A stretch of DNA of 19,376 bases. Source: 2-01-FULL-39-10-A sp964565795. Lineage in GTDB: Bacteria > Patescibacteriota > Microgenomatia > Levybacterales > UBA12049. The stretch spans positions 1-19,376 of the forward strand of contig CAZMGC010000018.1 of NCBI GenBank assembly GCA_964565795.1. Reading direction: 5' to 3'. The translations under genes and the position numbers were made by a program. The notes beneath the pieces were generated by a model, which saw only the letters and a list, made by a program, of their open reading frames with translations, had not been told where the DNA came from and did no database searches. Shown piece after piece: positions 1-7,214 of this stretch (position 1 is its first letter; every line of letters starts with the position of its first letter).

Positions 1-2
1 CA

Positions 3-668
3 GCAGAACCTGTAGGCTCTGAGACTCTTGAGAAAAAACATTCTCTCTCAGCTTCACCTGCAACAATCAGAAATGAAATGGTGAGATTAACCGATTACGG
101 TTACTTGAAAAAGACTCATATTTCATCAGGAAGAGTTCCCACACCAGCTGCGATGAAATTTTATGTAAAGCAGCTTATGAAGGAAAAAGAACTTTCAGTT
201 GCAGAAGAAGTATCGATGAAAGAAAAAGTATGGGATATAAGAAATAAAGAGGCGCAGTTTCTTAAAGAAGTGACTCGTGCACTAGCTAATAAAACAGGAG
301 CAATCGCAATTGCAGCAACAGATTCTGGAGAATATTTTATCTCAGGATATGCAAATTTATTAGAGATGCCAGAGTTTTTCGATATAGATATAACGAAAAC
401 TTTGCTATCTGCAATTGATGAATTTGAATGCATAAGAGTTCTTTTCGAAGCAGCAGGAGCAGATAGTGAAATACAAGTTCTTATGGGAGAAGATTTGGGA
501 CCACGTCTTTCAGGCCCATATGGATTTGTTTTCAAGCGTTACACAACTTCACAGCATGGTGGTGGGGAAATTGGAGTTATAGGTCCAACTCGCTTGAATG
601 ACACTTATGTGGTTCCGACAGTTAGGTATTTTGGAAATTTAATTGAGGAAGTGGCAAAGGATTGGTAA
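3..668 (+). CDS. hrcA: Heat-inducible transcription repressor HrcA (5' end outside window)
   Basis: HrcA represses chaperone operons by binding the CIRCE operator, with GroEL as usual co-regulator (family knowledge). The frame is open from base 3, well before the first ATG at 78, and the residues there read GEPVGS-like (AEPVGSETL) followed by ATIRNEM, then HISSGRVPT near 100-140. That is the HrcA winged-helix N-terminus, so the gene starts upstream of the window. The C-terminal signature is also present: LMGEDLGP-like and GVIGPTRLNDTY before the stop. About 221 residues are visible and perhaps 15-20 are missing, giving roughly 240 against about 340 in Bacillus, so the central/dimerisation part is shortened. 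It is followed by grpE and dnaK in the classic hrcA-grpE-dnaK order, and its stop overlaps the grpE ATG by one base. The promoter and any CIRCE element would lie outside the window. Identity is secure; the shortened regulatory domain is inferred from length. Confidence 0.93.
   Translation, partial: AEPVGSETLEKKHSLSASPATIRNEMVRLTDYGYLKKTHISSGRVPTPAAMKFYVKQLMKEKELSVAEEVSMKEKVWDIRNKEAQFLKEVTRALANKTGAIAIAATDSGEYFISGYANLLEMPEFFDIDITKTLLSAIDEFECIRVLFEAAGADSEIQVLMGEDLGPRLSGPYGFVFKRYTTSQHGGGEIGVIGPTRLNDTYVVPTVRYFGNLIEEVAKDW
656..660 (+). promoter_or_regulatory. Shine-Dalgarno for grpE
   Basis: AAAGG lies inside the end of hrcA, 7 nt before the ATG at 668. It favours that ATG over an in-frame TTG at 662, which would place the start upstream of the hrcA stop with no better ribosome site. 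Confidence 0.6.
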
Positions 669-1147
669 TGATGAAAAATAAAAATGATCAGAATGATAAA
701 GACGAAAATTTAGAGGAAGAAAATGTTGAGGAAGTTGAAAACGAACAGTTAAAGAACCTTGAAAATCAATTAAAAAGAGCACTTGCTGATTATCAAAATC
801 TTGAAAGAAGGATAACAGAAGAAAAAAGTGCGTGGATAATGGCATCAAATAAAGATTTAATCTTGAAACTTTTGCCAGTTTTAGATAATCTATTTCTTGC
901 ACAGAAACATATTCAGGATGACGGACTAAAATTTTCTATTCAGAAATTTTTGGACGCTCTTTCCGAAGAAGGAGTTCAAAGGATCGAAACTACGGGCAGT
1001 GATTTCGATCCAAATCTAATGGAATGTGTTTCGGTGCAAGAAGGAAAAGAGAATAAGGTACTTGAGGAAGTTAGAGCTGGATACAAAATTAACGATACAG
1101 TTCTTAGACCTGCTCAGGTAATAGTAGGCTCTATGAAGCAGAGTTAA
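668..1147 (+). CDS. grpE: Nucleotide exchange factor GrpE
   Basis: GrpE releases ADP from DnaK in the cytoplasmic DnaK-DnaJ-GrpE cycle. The 159-residue product starts with a strongly charged Asn/Glu/Lys-rich segment. A long helical region follows (about 25-75: LENQLKRALADYQNLERR, where ADYQN and ERR are family hallmarks), then LLPVLDNL. The C-terminal beta domain ends GVQRIETTGSDFDPN...VRAGYKIND.VLRPAQVIVG, matching the GrpE signature region. The length is slightly below the usual 180-200 residues, mainly at the N-terminus. The ATG at 668 was chosen because it overlaps the hrcA stop (TAATG) and follows AAAGG; ATG 671 is an equally possible second codon start. It is surely cotranscribed with hrcA and dnaK. 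Confidence 0.95.
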   Translation: MMKNKNDQNDKDENLEEENVEEVENEQLKNLENQLKRALADYQNLERRITEEKSAWIMASNKDLILKLLPVLDNLFLAQKHIQDDGLKFSIQKFLDALSEEGVQRIETTGSDFDPNLMECVSVQEGKENKVLEEVRAGYKINDTVLRPAQVIVGSMKQS

Positions 1148-1151
1148 AGGA
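1146..1151 (+). promoter_or_regulatory. Shine-Dalgarno for dnaK
   Basis: AAAGGA overlaps the grpE stop and sits 9 nt before the dnaK ATG at 1161. It shows that downstream cistrons here use SD-type initiation, in contrast to the first genes of transcription units. Confidence 0.6.
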
Positions 1152-1160
1152 AAAAATAAT

Positions 1161-3068
1161 ATGGCAAAAATAATGGGAATTGATTTAGGAACAACAAATT
1201 CATGCGTAGCCGTAATGGAGGGTGGAGCACCAAAAGTAATTCACTCAAGAGAAGGCCGCAATACCATCCCTTCAGTTGTGGATCCAGTGAGTCATGTTGT
1301 TGGGGATGTGGCAAAACGTCAACTTGTGCTTAAACCTAAAAACACAATCTTTTCTATTAAAAGATTGATGGGTAAAAAGTTTAAGGATGAGAGTGTTCAG
1401 TTTGATGCAAAATGGCTTCCTTATACTATTAAAGAAGGTAGAGAAGGAATGGCAGTAGTTGAGGTTGATGGAAAAACTTTAACCCCACAAGAAGTTTCTG
1501 CTATGATTCTTCAAAAAATCAAATCTGACGCAGAAGCATATCTTGGAGATAAAGTAACTCAAGCTGTAATTACAGTACCAGCTTACTTTGATGATTCTCA
1601 GCGTCAAGCTACAAAACAAGCTGGAGAAATCGCTGGCCTTGAAGTTTTGAGAATCATAAATGAACCTACCGCAGCAGCTCTTGCATATGGTTTGGACAAG
1701 AAAAACGCACATACAATTGCTGTCTATGATCTCGGTGGAGGAACTTTTGATATTTCAATTCTAGAGCTTGGAGAAGGAGTTTATGAAGTTAAATCTACAA
1801 ATGGAGATACTCATCTCGGAGGAGACGATTTTGATCAGGCAATTATTGACTACCTCGCCGAAGAATTTAAGAAAGAAAATGGAGTTGATTTAAAGAAAGA
1901 TCCACAAGCATTACAGCGCTTAAGAGAATCTGCTGAAAAAGCAAAGATTGAATTATCCACATCTGCTGAGGCTCAGATAAATCAGCCATTTATCACACAG
2001 GGTGAAAGTGGACCGCTCCACTTAACTACTACTTTAACACGCGCAAAGCTAGAGCAAATAGTGGATCCTTTAGTTCAAAAAACTCTAAAACCAGTAGAGC
2101 AGGCTCTTAAGGATGCAAAAGTAAAAATAACGGATATTGATGAAGTAGTTCTGGTTGGAGGAATGACTAGAATGCCAAAGATAGTTGAGACTGTAGCTAA
2201 ATTCTTTGGAAAAGAAGCAAATAAATCTGTAAATCCAGACGAAGTTGTAGCTGTTGGAGCTGCTGTTCAAGCAGGAGTATTAGGTGGAGAAGTTAAAGAC
2301 GTTTTGCTCTTAGACGTAACTCCATTAACTCTTGGAATTGAAACACTTGGATCTGTTTCAACTCCTTTAATCGCAAAAAACACTACAATTCCTACTTCAA
2401 AGTCTCAAGTTTTCTCTACAGCTGCAGATAATCAAACTCAGGTAGAAATTAATGTTTTACAGGGTGAGCGCGCAATGGCCGCTGATAATAAATCTTTAGG
2501 CCGTTTCATATTAGATGGAATTCCACCAGCACCTCGAGGAGTGCCACAGGTGGAAGTTACTTTTGATATCGATGCTTCAGGAATTTTAAATGTAAAAGCA
2601 CAGGATAAGGCTTCAGGAAAAGAGCAAAGTATAAAGATTACGGGTTCAACTGGACTAACGGACGAGGAAATTGACAAGATGACCAAAGATGCTGAGGCTC
2701 ATGCTAAAGAAGACGAAGAGAAAAAAGCCATGGTTGAAACTAGAAATCAAGCTGATTCACTTATTTTTACAGCTGAAAAAAGTCTAAGTGACGCTGGGGA
2801 TAAAGTTCCTGCAGAATTAAAAACTGAAGTAGAAGAAAAAATAAAAGCTCTAAAAGATGTTATGAATTCTGAAAATAAAGACGAAATCGAAACTAAAACA
2901 AAAGAATTATCTGAAAGTCTTCAAAAAATTGGTCAACAGATGAATCAAAATCAGAGTCAGACTCAAGAGGGGCAATCAGCGGATGTAAATGGAGAATCTA
3001 AGACAGAAGAGGCTGCCGAACCTAAGGCAAATCCTGATGAGCCTGTCGAAGGTGAAGTAGTAAATTAA
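1161..3068 (+). CDS. dnaK: Molecular chaperone DnaK (Hsp70)
   Basis: DnaK is the ATP-dependent cytoplasmic Hsp70 that binds exposed hydrophobic peptides, driven by DnaJ and reset by GrpE. The 635-residue length is normal. Nucleotide-binding domain motifs are in order: phosphate-1 GIDLGTTNS (6-14), VPAYFDDSQRQAT (139-151), phosphate-2 DLGGGTFD (190-197), adenosine motif VLVGGMTRMP (330-339). The interdomain linker VLLLDV (381-386) leads into the substrate-binding domain with TPLTLGIET. The helical lid ends in a Gln/Asn- and acid-rich tail closing in EGEVVN, similar to the EEVD-like tails of bacterial DnaK. The gene lies 13 bp downstream of grpE in the hrcA operon. No terminator is visible after it; the glmS promoter begins about 20 bp beyond the stop. 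Confidence 0.99.
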   Translation: MAKIMGIDLGTTNSCVAVMEGGAPKVIHSREGRNTIPSVVDPVSHVVGDVAKRQLVLKPKNTIFSIKRLMGKKFKDESVQFDAKWLPYTIKEGREGMAVVEVDGKTLTPQEVSAMILQKIKSDAEAYLGDKVTQAVITVPAYFDDSQRQATKQAGEIAGLEVLRIINEPTAAALAYGLDKKNAHTIAVYDLGGGTFDISILELGEGVYEVKSTNGDTHLGGDDFDQAIIDYLAEEFKKENGVDLKKDPQALQRLRESAEKAKIELSTSAEAQINQPFITQGESGPLHLTTTLTRAKLEQIVDPLVQKTLKPVEQALKDAKVKITDIDEVVLVGGMTRMPKIVETVAKFFGKEANKSVNPDEVVAVGAAVQAGVLGGEVKDVLLLDVTPLTLGIETLGSVSTPLIAKNTTIPTSKSQVFSTAADNQTQVEINVLQGERAMAADNKSLGRFILDGIPPAPRGVPQVEVTFDIDASGILNVKAQDKASGKEQSIKITGSTGLTDEEIDKMTKDAEAHAKEDEEKKAMVETRNQADSLIFTAEKSLSDAGDKVPAELKTEVEEKIKALKDVMNSENKDEIETKTKELSESLQKIGQQMNQNQSQTQEGQSADVNGESKTEEAAEPKANPDEPVEGEVVN

Positions 3069-3087
3069 CCACTTAAATCCTCCAAAA

Positions 3088-3096
3088 TGATATAAT
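3088..3096 (+). promoter_or_regulatory. Extended -10 promoter of glmS
   Basis: TGATATAAT (TG at 3088-3089, perfect TATAAT at 3091-3096) ends 11 nt before the glmS ATG, so the predicted RNA start is about 3103-3104 with a 3-4 nt leader. No good -35 is present at 17-nt spacing, as is common with extended -10 promoters. It lies just after the dnaK stop, so glmS can be expressed apart from the chaperone genes. Confidence 0.7.
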
Positions 3097-3106
3097 TCAA
3101 CTCAAT

Positions 3107-4873
3107 ATGTGTGGAATTTTTGGTTACGTAGGCAGGAAATCCGATACGCCTAATATGATTCTGGATGGCTTAAAACTTCTTGAATATAGAGGCTATGATT
3201 CATGGGGAATTGCTGTAAAAGCGGGAAATAAGATTGAGGTAGAAAAGCACGTTGGAAAAATAGGGGATGCTAAGGTAAATCTTCCAGAAAGCGAAATTGG
3301 AATTGGACATACCCGTTGGGCCACTCACGGCGGGGTTACAGAGGAAAATTCACATCCACATCTGGACTGCACAAAAAATATTGCAGTTGTGCATAACGGA
3401 ATTATTGAGAATTATAAAGAAATAAAAGATGATCTTTTAAAGAAAGGTCATAAATTTCATTCAGAAACAGATACTGAAATATTTCCTCATCTTATAGAAG
3501 AATTCATAAAAACAGAAGATTTAAGTTTTACTGATGCTTTTAGAATTGCCTTCAATTCCATAAGAGGTCTTAATGCGATTGTCGCAATTAACACTAAGTC
3601 AAATGAGATTGCGGCTGCAAAAACTGGATCTCCTCTTGTAGTGGGGGTTGGAGAAGACTCATTTTATATTTCTTCAGATCCAAATGGGGTCGCACAGCAC
3701 ACCGATAAAGCTTTATTTATAAAAGATCATGAGATGGTAATAATTGGAAAAAGTCTTCAATTATTTTCTCTTCCTGATGGATTAAGCGTTACACCTGCTT
3801 TAGAAACATTAGAAAAAGCTCTTAAGGAAGAAGGGATGGGGAAATTTCCTCACTACATGATCAAAGAGATAAATGAACAGTCACAAGTCTTGGAAAATAT
3901 TGCAAAAAATTATTCATCTCAGATTGAGGAGCTTGGAAAAACTATTAAAAAAGCATATGGGACTTATTTTATCGGTGCTGGTACTGCATTTTTTGCTTGC
4001 TTAGGGGGAACTTATCTATTCTCAAAAATTGCAAAAGTTCACGTAAATACAGCACCAGCATCAGAGTTTAATTACTTAGAAGATTTCTTAACTGATAGAA
4101 GTCTTATTATTGCCCTTTCTCAATCAGGAGAAACGATTGACGTGGTGGAGCCACTTCAAAGAGCTAAGAAAAAAGGAAGTAAAATAGTGGCGATTACAAA
4201 TGTAAAAGGTTCGACAATTTATCGCATGAGCGATCAGCAAATGCTTCTTGGTGCTGGGCCAGAAAAAGCGGTAGCATCCACCAAGGTATATCTCGCTAAG
4301 CTCTCAATACTTCTCATGCTTTCATATGCAATGAAGGGTGAGGTTAAAAAAGGCAAAGAGCAAGTTGAGGAGGCTGCAAAAGAGATAAGAAGAATTTTAG
4401 GTGAAAAAAGTCTTGAAAATATTAAAAAAGTAGCTTCGTTTTTAAATTCTAAAGAACACATATTTATAATCGGGCGCGGAACTAGTTATCCATCAGCTTT
4501 AGAGATGGCTTTAAAAATTAGAGAAGTAAGTTATCTTCATGCGGAGGGTCTTGCTGGTGGAGAATTAAAACATGGCCCAATAGCATTAATTTCTAAAGGT
4601 ACACCTGTAATAGTTTTTGCTCCAAACGACGAAACATATGGCGCAATTATTTCAAATACAATGGAGATTAAGGCTAGGGGAGGAGTAATCATTGGAATAA
4701 GTCATAAAAATAATGATGTTTTTGATTATTTTGTCGAGGTAAAAGATATAGAAGATGGGAGCTATATTGCGCAGATTTTACCTGCTCAGTTAATTTCTTA
4801 CTTCTTAGCTCTGTTTAAAAATTACGATCCAGATAAGCCTCGAAATTTAGCGAAAAGCGTTACCGTAAAGTGA
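3107..4873 (+). CDS. glmS: Glutamine-fructose-6-phosphate aminotransferase (isomerizing) GlmS
   Basis: GlmS makes glucosamine-6-phosphate from fructose-6-phosphate and glutamine, the entry to UDP-GlcNAc and peptidoglycan. The product has 588 residues (about 610 in E. coli). The N-terminal glutaminase begins MCGIFGYVG; Cys2 is the nucleophile, exposed after Met removal, which fixes the start. GHTRWATHGG, SHPHLD and VHNGIIENY follow. Two SIS domains carry SQSGET, AGPEKAVASTK and, near the end, EGLAGGELKHGP. The C-terminus DKPRNLAKSVTVK is the family signature. One oddity is YDSWGIA near residue 31, where most GlmS proteins have YDSAG. The gene is placed between dnaK and dnaJ, has its own near-leaderless promoter, and is followed by a large inverted-repeat element. 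There is no room for a glmS ribozyme in the short leader. Confidence 0.97.
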   Translation: MCGIFGYVGRKSDTPNMILDGLKLLEYRGYDSWGIAVKAGNKIEVEKHVGKIGDAKVNLPESEIGIGHTRWATHGGVTEENSHPHLDCTKNIAVVHNGIIENYKEIKDDLLKKGHKFHSETDTEIFPHLIEEFIKTEDLSFTDAFRIAFNSIRGLNAIVAINTKSNEIAAAKTGSPLVVGVGEDSFYISSDPNGVAQHTDKALFIKDHEMVIIGKSLQLFSLPDGLSVTPALETLEKALKEEGMGKFPHYMIKEINEQSQVLENIAKNYSSQIEELGKTIKKAYGTYFIGAGTAFFACLGGTYLFSKIAKVHVNTAPASEFNYLEDFLTDRSLIIALSQSGETIDVVEPLQRAKKKGSKIVAITNVKGSTIYRMSDQQMLLGAGPEKAVASTKVYLAKLSILLMLSYAMKGEVKKGKEQVEEAAKEIRRILGEKSLENIKKVASFLNSKEHIFIIGRGTSYPSALEMALKIREVSYLHAEGLAGGELKHGPIALISKGTPVIVFAPNDETYGAIISNTMEIKARGGVIIGISHKNNDVFDYFVEVKDIEDGSYIAQILPAQLISYFLALFKNYDPDKPRNLAKSVTVK

Positions 4874-4948
4874 ATACTATCAATGTCAAATACTACAAAT
4901 ATTTGAATATTAAAATATTTGTACGTATTGGTAGTATTTGTAGTATTT
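4873..4948 (+). repeat. Composite inverted repeat with two alternative folds between glmS and dnaJ
   Basis: Fold A: 4873-4884 pairs with 4927-4938 (12 pairs, one G-U), enclosing a perfect 11-bp hairpin 4894-4904 / 4913-4923 with an 8-nt loop. Fold B: 4888-4901 pairs perfectly with 4935-4948 (14 bp). The folds exclude each other because they share 4894-4901 and 4935-4938. The right half carries two tandem copies of GTAGTATTT (4931-4939, 4940-4948) and the left half the reverse complement AAATACTAC (4888-4896). The element begins at the last base of the glmS stop and ends 7 nt before dnaJ. It is almost free of G and C outside the repeats. It could be a terminator for glmS, an RNA switch or processing site ahead of dnaJ, or a small palindromic repeat insertion. 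Confidence 0.75.
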
Positions 4949-4955
4949 TATAGTT

Positions 4956-5834
4956 ATGACAAAAGATTATTACCAAATTTTAGGAGTTAACAAAGGCGCA
5001 TCGGAAGCTGATATAAAAAAAGCTTATAGAAAGCTAGCGCTTGAGCATCATCCAGACAGAAATAAAGGCGATAAGACTTCTGAAGAAAAATTCAAGGAGG
5101 TAACTAAAGCATACGAAGTTTTATCAGATCCTCAGAAAAAGCAAGCTTATGATCAATTTGGTCATGCAGCTTTTGAGCAGGGGGCTGGACAACAAGGCCC
5201 ATTTGGAGGCGGAAACCCATTCTCAGGAGGCGGACCTTTTACATATACTTATTCAACGGGTGGAAACGCTGGAGGGTTTGATTTCGGTGGAGGCGCAGAT
5301 CCATTTGAAATATTTGAACAATTTTTCGGTGGAGGAAATCCTTTTGGCAGACGTGAAAGACGCCCAATCTACAGTTTGACCATCGATTTTATGGATGCGG
5401 TTAAAGGAGTTACAAAAAGAATAACCGTAGAAGGAAAAACCCAAACAGTAAAAATTCCTGCAGGAATCGATAATGGCCAGCGTGTGAGATTTGGCACTTA
5501 TGATGTGCAAGTAGAAGTAAGACCTGATAAGCGGTTTAAGAGAGAAGGGTTTGATGTTGTGACAGAAAAAGAAATATCTTTTGCTGAAGCAGCTCTTGGT
5601 GTAGAAGTGGACATCGAAACTATCGATGATAAGGTTAAGCTGAAAATTCCATCTGGAACACAACCAAATACAGTCATTCGTCTTGCTCAGAGAGGAATCC
5701 CGCATATAAATGGAAGAAGCAGGGGAGATCAATATGTTCAAGTTAAGATAGTTGTTCCGAAGAATTTGACTGCAAGACAAAAAGAATTGCTTAGAGAGTT
5801 TGACGGAGTTAAGAAAAAATCAGGGTGGTTTTAA
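4956..5834 (+). CDS. dnaJ: DnaJ-type co-chaperone without zinc finger (type II / CbpA-like)
   Basis: J-domain proteins deliver substrates to DnaK and stimulate its ATPase. The 292-residue protein has a J domain at 1-70 with DYYQILGV, the KKAYRKLALEHHPDRN helix-loop and HPD at 32-34. A Gly/Phe-rich linker (about 75-135) follows, then two C-terminal beta-barrel domains containing ITVKIPAG-like (QTVKIPAGIDNGQRVRF) and LGVEVDIETIDDKVKLKIPSGTQ segments. No CxxCxGxG repeats or any cysteines are present, so it is a type II (CbpA/DnaJ-B) architecture, not the zinc-finger DnaJ usual beside dnaK. The ATG gives the canonical MTKDYYQILG start. No SD is seen; a weak TATTTT (4944-4949) sits 7 nt before the ATG. 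The upstream palindromic element may govern its expression. Confidence 0.95.
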   Translation: MTKDYYQILGVNKGASEADIKKAYRKLALEHHPDRNKGDKTSEEKFKEVTKAYEVLSDPQKKQAYDQFGHAAFEQGAGQQGPFGGGNPFSGGGPFTYTYSTGGNAGGFDFGGGADPFEIFEQFFGGGNPFGRRERRPIYSLTIDFMDAVKGVTKRITVEGKTQTVKIPAGIDNGQRVRFGTYDVQVEVRPDKRFKREGFDVVTEKEISFAEAALGVEVDIETIDDKVKLKIPSGTQPNTVIRLAQRGIPHINGRSRGDQYVQVKIVVPKNLTARQKELLREFDGVKKKSGWF

Positions 5835-5841
5835 TTTCTTC

Positions 5842-5869
5842 TTGCAAAATCATTTATTAACTGTATAAT
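5842..5869 (+). promoter_or_regulatory. Promoter upstream of hom
   Basis: TTGCAA (5842-5847), a 16-nt spacer and a perfect TATAAT (5864-5869). The predicted start is about 5876-5878. Unlike the other promoters here, the hexamer ends 22 nt, not 7-11 nt, before the hom ATG. The 9-nt position is instead occupied by an out-of-frame ATG at 5878. Confidence 0.65.
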
Positions 5870-5877
5870 CCCTCTTA

Positions 5878-5898
5878 ATGCTCATTATTTATGGCTGA
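5878..5898 (+). CDS. Possible 6-codon leaderless mini-ORF overlapping the hom start
   Basis: ATG at 5878 opens MLIIYG and stops with TGA at 5896-5898, overlapping the first 8 bases of hom in another frame. Its ATG lies where the promoter predicts the RNA 5' end, matching the near-leaderless pattern of neighbouring genes. It may be a chance ATG. If translated, it would couple or limit hom translation. Confidence 0.25.
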   Translation: MLIIYG

Positions 5899-7189
5899 AC
5901 GAATTGGAGTAGGAGTTAGAGGAGCAGGAACAGTAGGCGGAGGAGTAATCCGAGAGCTTGCAAAGCATGGTCCAGAATGGGGACTTGAGCTTCGAGGCGT
6001 AGCAGTTCAAAATCCCCAGGCATCAGGTAGAGAATTTGACGCCAATTACACAACTTCCGCACAGCTTTTACGAGATCCAAACATCCAGATAATAGTTGAG
6101 GCTCCAGGTGGAGTTATTCCTGCTATGTCTGCGGCATTTATGACAGACGCTATGAGCGCCGGTAAAAGCATAGTTACTCCTGCAAAAGCGCCTGTTGCGT
6201 TATATCCAGATCAATTATTTGATGCTGCGAGAGAAAATAATGTCGATTTTCAATTTGAAGGGACAGTGGGTGGTGGCATTCCTGTGGTAAATACTCTAAG
6301 AAGAAGAACGAAAGTAGATCGAGTAATGGGAATAACAGGAATAGTTAATGGTACAACTAATCATATTTTAACTCAGATGAGAGACAGAGGGATGAGTTTT
6401 GAGGATGCTCTTTCAGAAGCACAAGCAGCTGGATATGCAGAAGCGGATCCAACGTCAGACATAGAAGGACAGGATGCCGCATTTAAATTAGCAATACTTT
6501 TTATGTTAGGCTTTAACTCAATAGTAAATCCTTTAACAATTGACAGGAGAGGAATTTCAGATGTAACAGCCGCGGATCTGCATTTTGCAAATAATTATGT
6601 GGGTGATGGAAACGCTGCGCATGACATTAAGCTTCTGGCGATCGCTAAAAGAAGAGATGATGGGCTTTTTGAAGCAAGAGTTACACCAGCAATTATAAGA
6701 CGAGACAATCCTTTGGCATCAGTTAATGGAGTGTTTAACGGAGTAAAAGTAGATTGGGAGCTTGCAGATACACAGATGTATACGGGTCGTGGCGCAGGAA
6801 GAGATGCCACAACCAGCGCAGTCTTTGAAGATATTAGAACTGCTGCTATAAATTTGGAAAAAGGACCTGATGATTTACCAGATTTAGATGGACAAGCGGA
6901 ATTGGAAGAACCGGAAGATATTCAGAGAGCAGGATACATAAGAATGCTTTTAGCCCATAAACCAATGAGCGCTGGGGAGGCGTATATGATAATGGGTGAA
7001 AGTGGTTTGAATATTACAGATATACAACAGGAAAGACAGTTTAAGACAATAGTTAACGGAGAGCCGCACATGCCTGATATTGTTGTTTTTGAGTCAGCCC
7101 GACAAGAAATCATACAATCAGCCTTAGAGGATTTATCGCTTAGTGATCGCGTAGAAGGCAATCCTGTATTTATTCCTTTCGAAGGTTAA
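5891..7189 (+). CDS. hom: Homoserine dehydrogenase
   Basis: Reduces aspartate-4-semialdehyde to homoserine with NAD(P)H, the branch point to threonine and methionine. The product has 432 residues. The Rossmann nucleotide loop is GVRGAGTVGGG (8-18; the third residue of the usual GLLGxGTVG is Arg). TPAKAP with Lys99 replaces the usual TANKA. GIVNGTTNHIL (150-160) and AEADPTSDIEGQDAAFK (183-199), with the catalytic Asp/Lys pair, are typical. The C-terminus (about 350-432) resembles an ACT regulatory domain (YIRMLLAHKPMSAGEAYMIM), so feedback control is likely. In-frame upstream sequence meets a stop at 5876, so ATG 5891 is the earliest start. No SD is visible. No aspartate kinase, thrB or thrC lies nearby, so the gene stands alone in this window. 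Confidence 0.93.
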   Translation: MAERIGVGVRGAGTVGGGVIRELAKHGPEWGLELRGVAVQNPQASGREFDANYTTSAQLLRDPNIQIIVEAPGGVIPAMSAAFMTDAMSAGKSIVTPAKAPVALYPDQLFDAARENNVDFQFEGTVGGGIPVVNTLRRRTKVDRVMGITGIVNGTTNHILTQMRDRGMSFEDALSEAQAAGYAEADPTSDIEGQDAAFKLAILFMLGFNSIVNPLTIDRRGISDVTAADLHFANNYVGDGNAAHDIKLLAIAKRRDDGLFEARVTPAIIRRDNPLASVNGVFNGVKVDWELADTQMYTGRGAGRDATTSAVFEDIRTAAINLEKGPDDLPDLDGQAELEEPEDIQRAGYIRMLLAHKPMSAGEAYMIMGESGLNITDIQQERQFKTIVNGEPHMPDIVVFESARQEIIQSALEDLSLSDRVEGNPVFIPFEG

Positions 7190-7199
7190 TTTTTAATTC

Positions 7200-7208
7200 T
7201 GCTATAAT
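7200..7208 (+). promoter_or_regulatory. Extended -10 promoter of the cutA operon (leaderless)
   Basis: TGCTATAAT; the hexamer ends exactly 7 nt before the A of the cutA ATG (7215), so the expected RNA start is the start codon itself. It lies 10 bp after the hom stop. No recognisable -35. Confidence 0.75.
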
Positions 7209-7214
7209 CTCCAC

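Noticed and set aside
1..77. CIRCE operator near hrcA or dnaJ
   Set aside because: No TTAGCACTC-N9-GAGTGCTAA-like dyad is seen here, nor before dnaJ or glmS; the hrcA promoter is outside the window.
161..535. Antisense open frame within hrcA, and similar minus-strand frames in dnaK, glmS, dnaJ, hom, clp-like, nusA, infB and pnp
   Set aside because: All lie opposite well-supported genes, show no family features, and have Ser/Phe/Leu-rich composition typical of reverse-strand shadows.
662..670. TTG start for grpE at 662
   Set aside because: It lies inside hrcA with no better ribosome site; ATG 668 overlaps the hrcA stop and follows AAAGG at proper spacing.
3069..3106. glmS ribozyme/riboswitch upstream of glmS
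   Set aside because: Only 38 bp separate dnaK and glmS and the predicted leader is 3-4 nt; the ribozyme needs well over 100 nt.
5149..5379. Alternative-frame plus-strand ORF inside the dnaJ Gly/Phe region
   Set aside because: The repetitive GGA-rich coding sequence leaves another frame open by chance; no start signal or recognisable protein.
5253..5780. 175-codon antisense frame in dnaJ
   Set aside because: Length is notable, but dnaJ is certain on the other strand and the product looks like a reverse-complement artefact with no promoter or SD.
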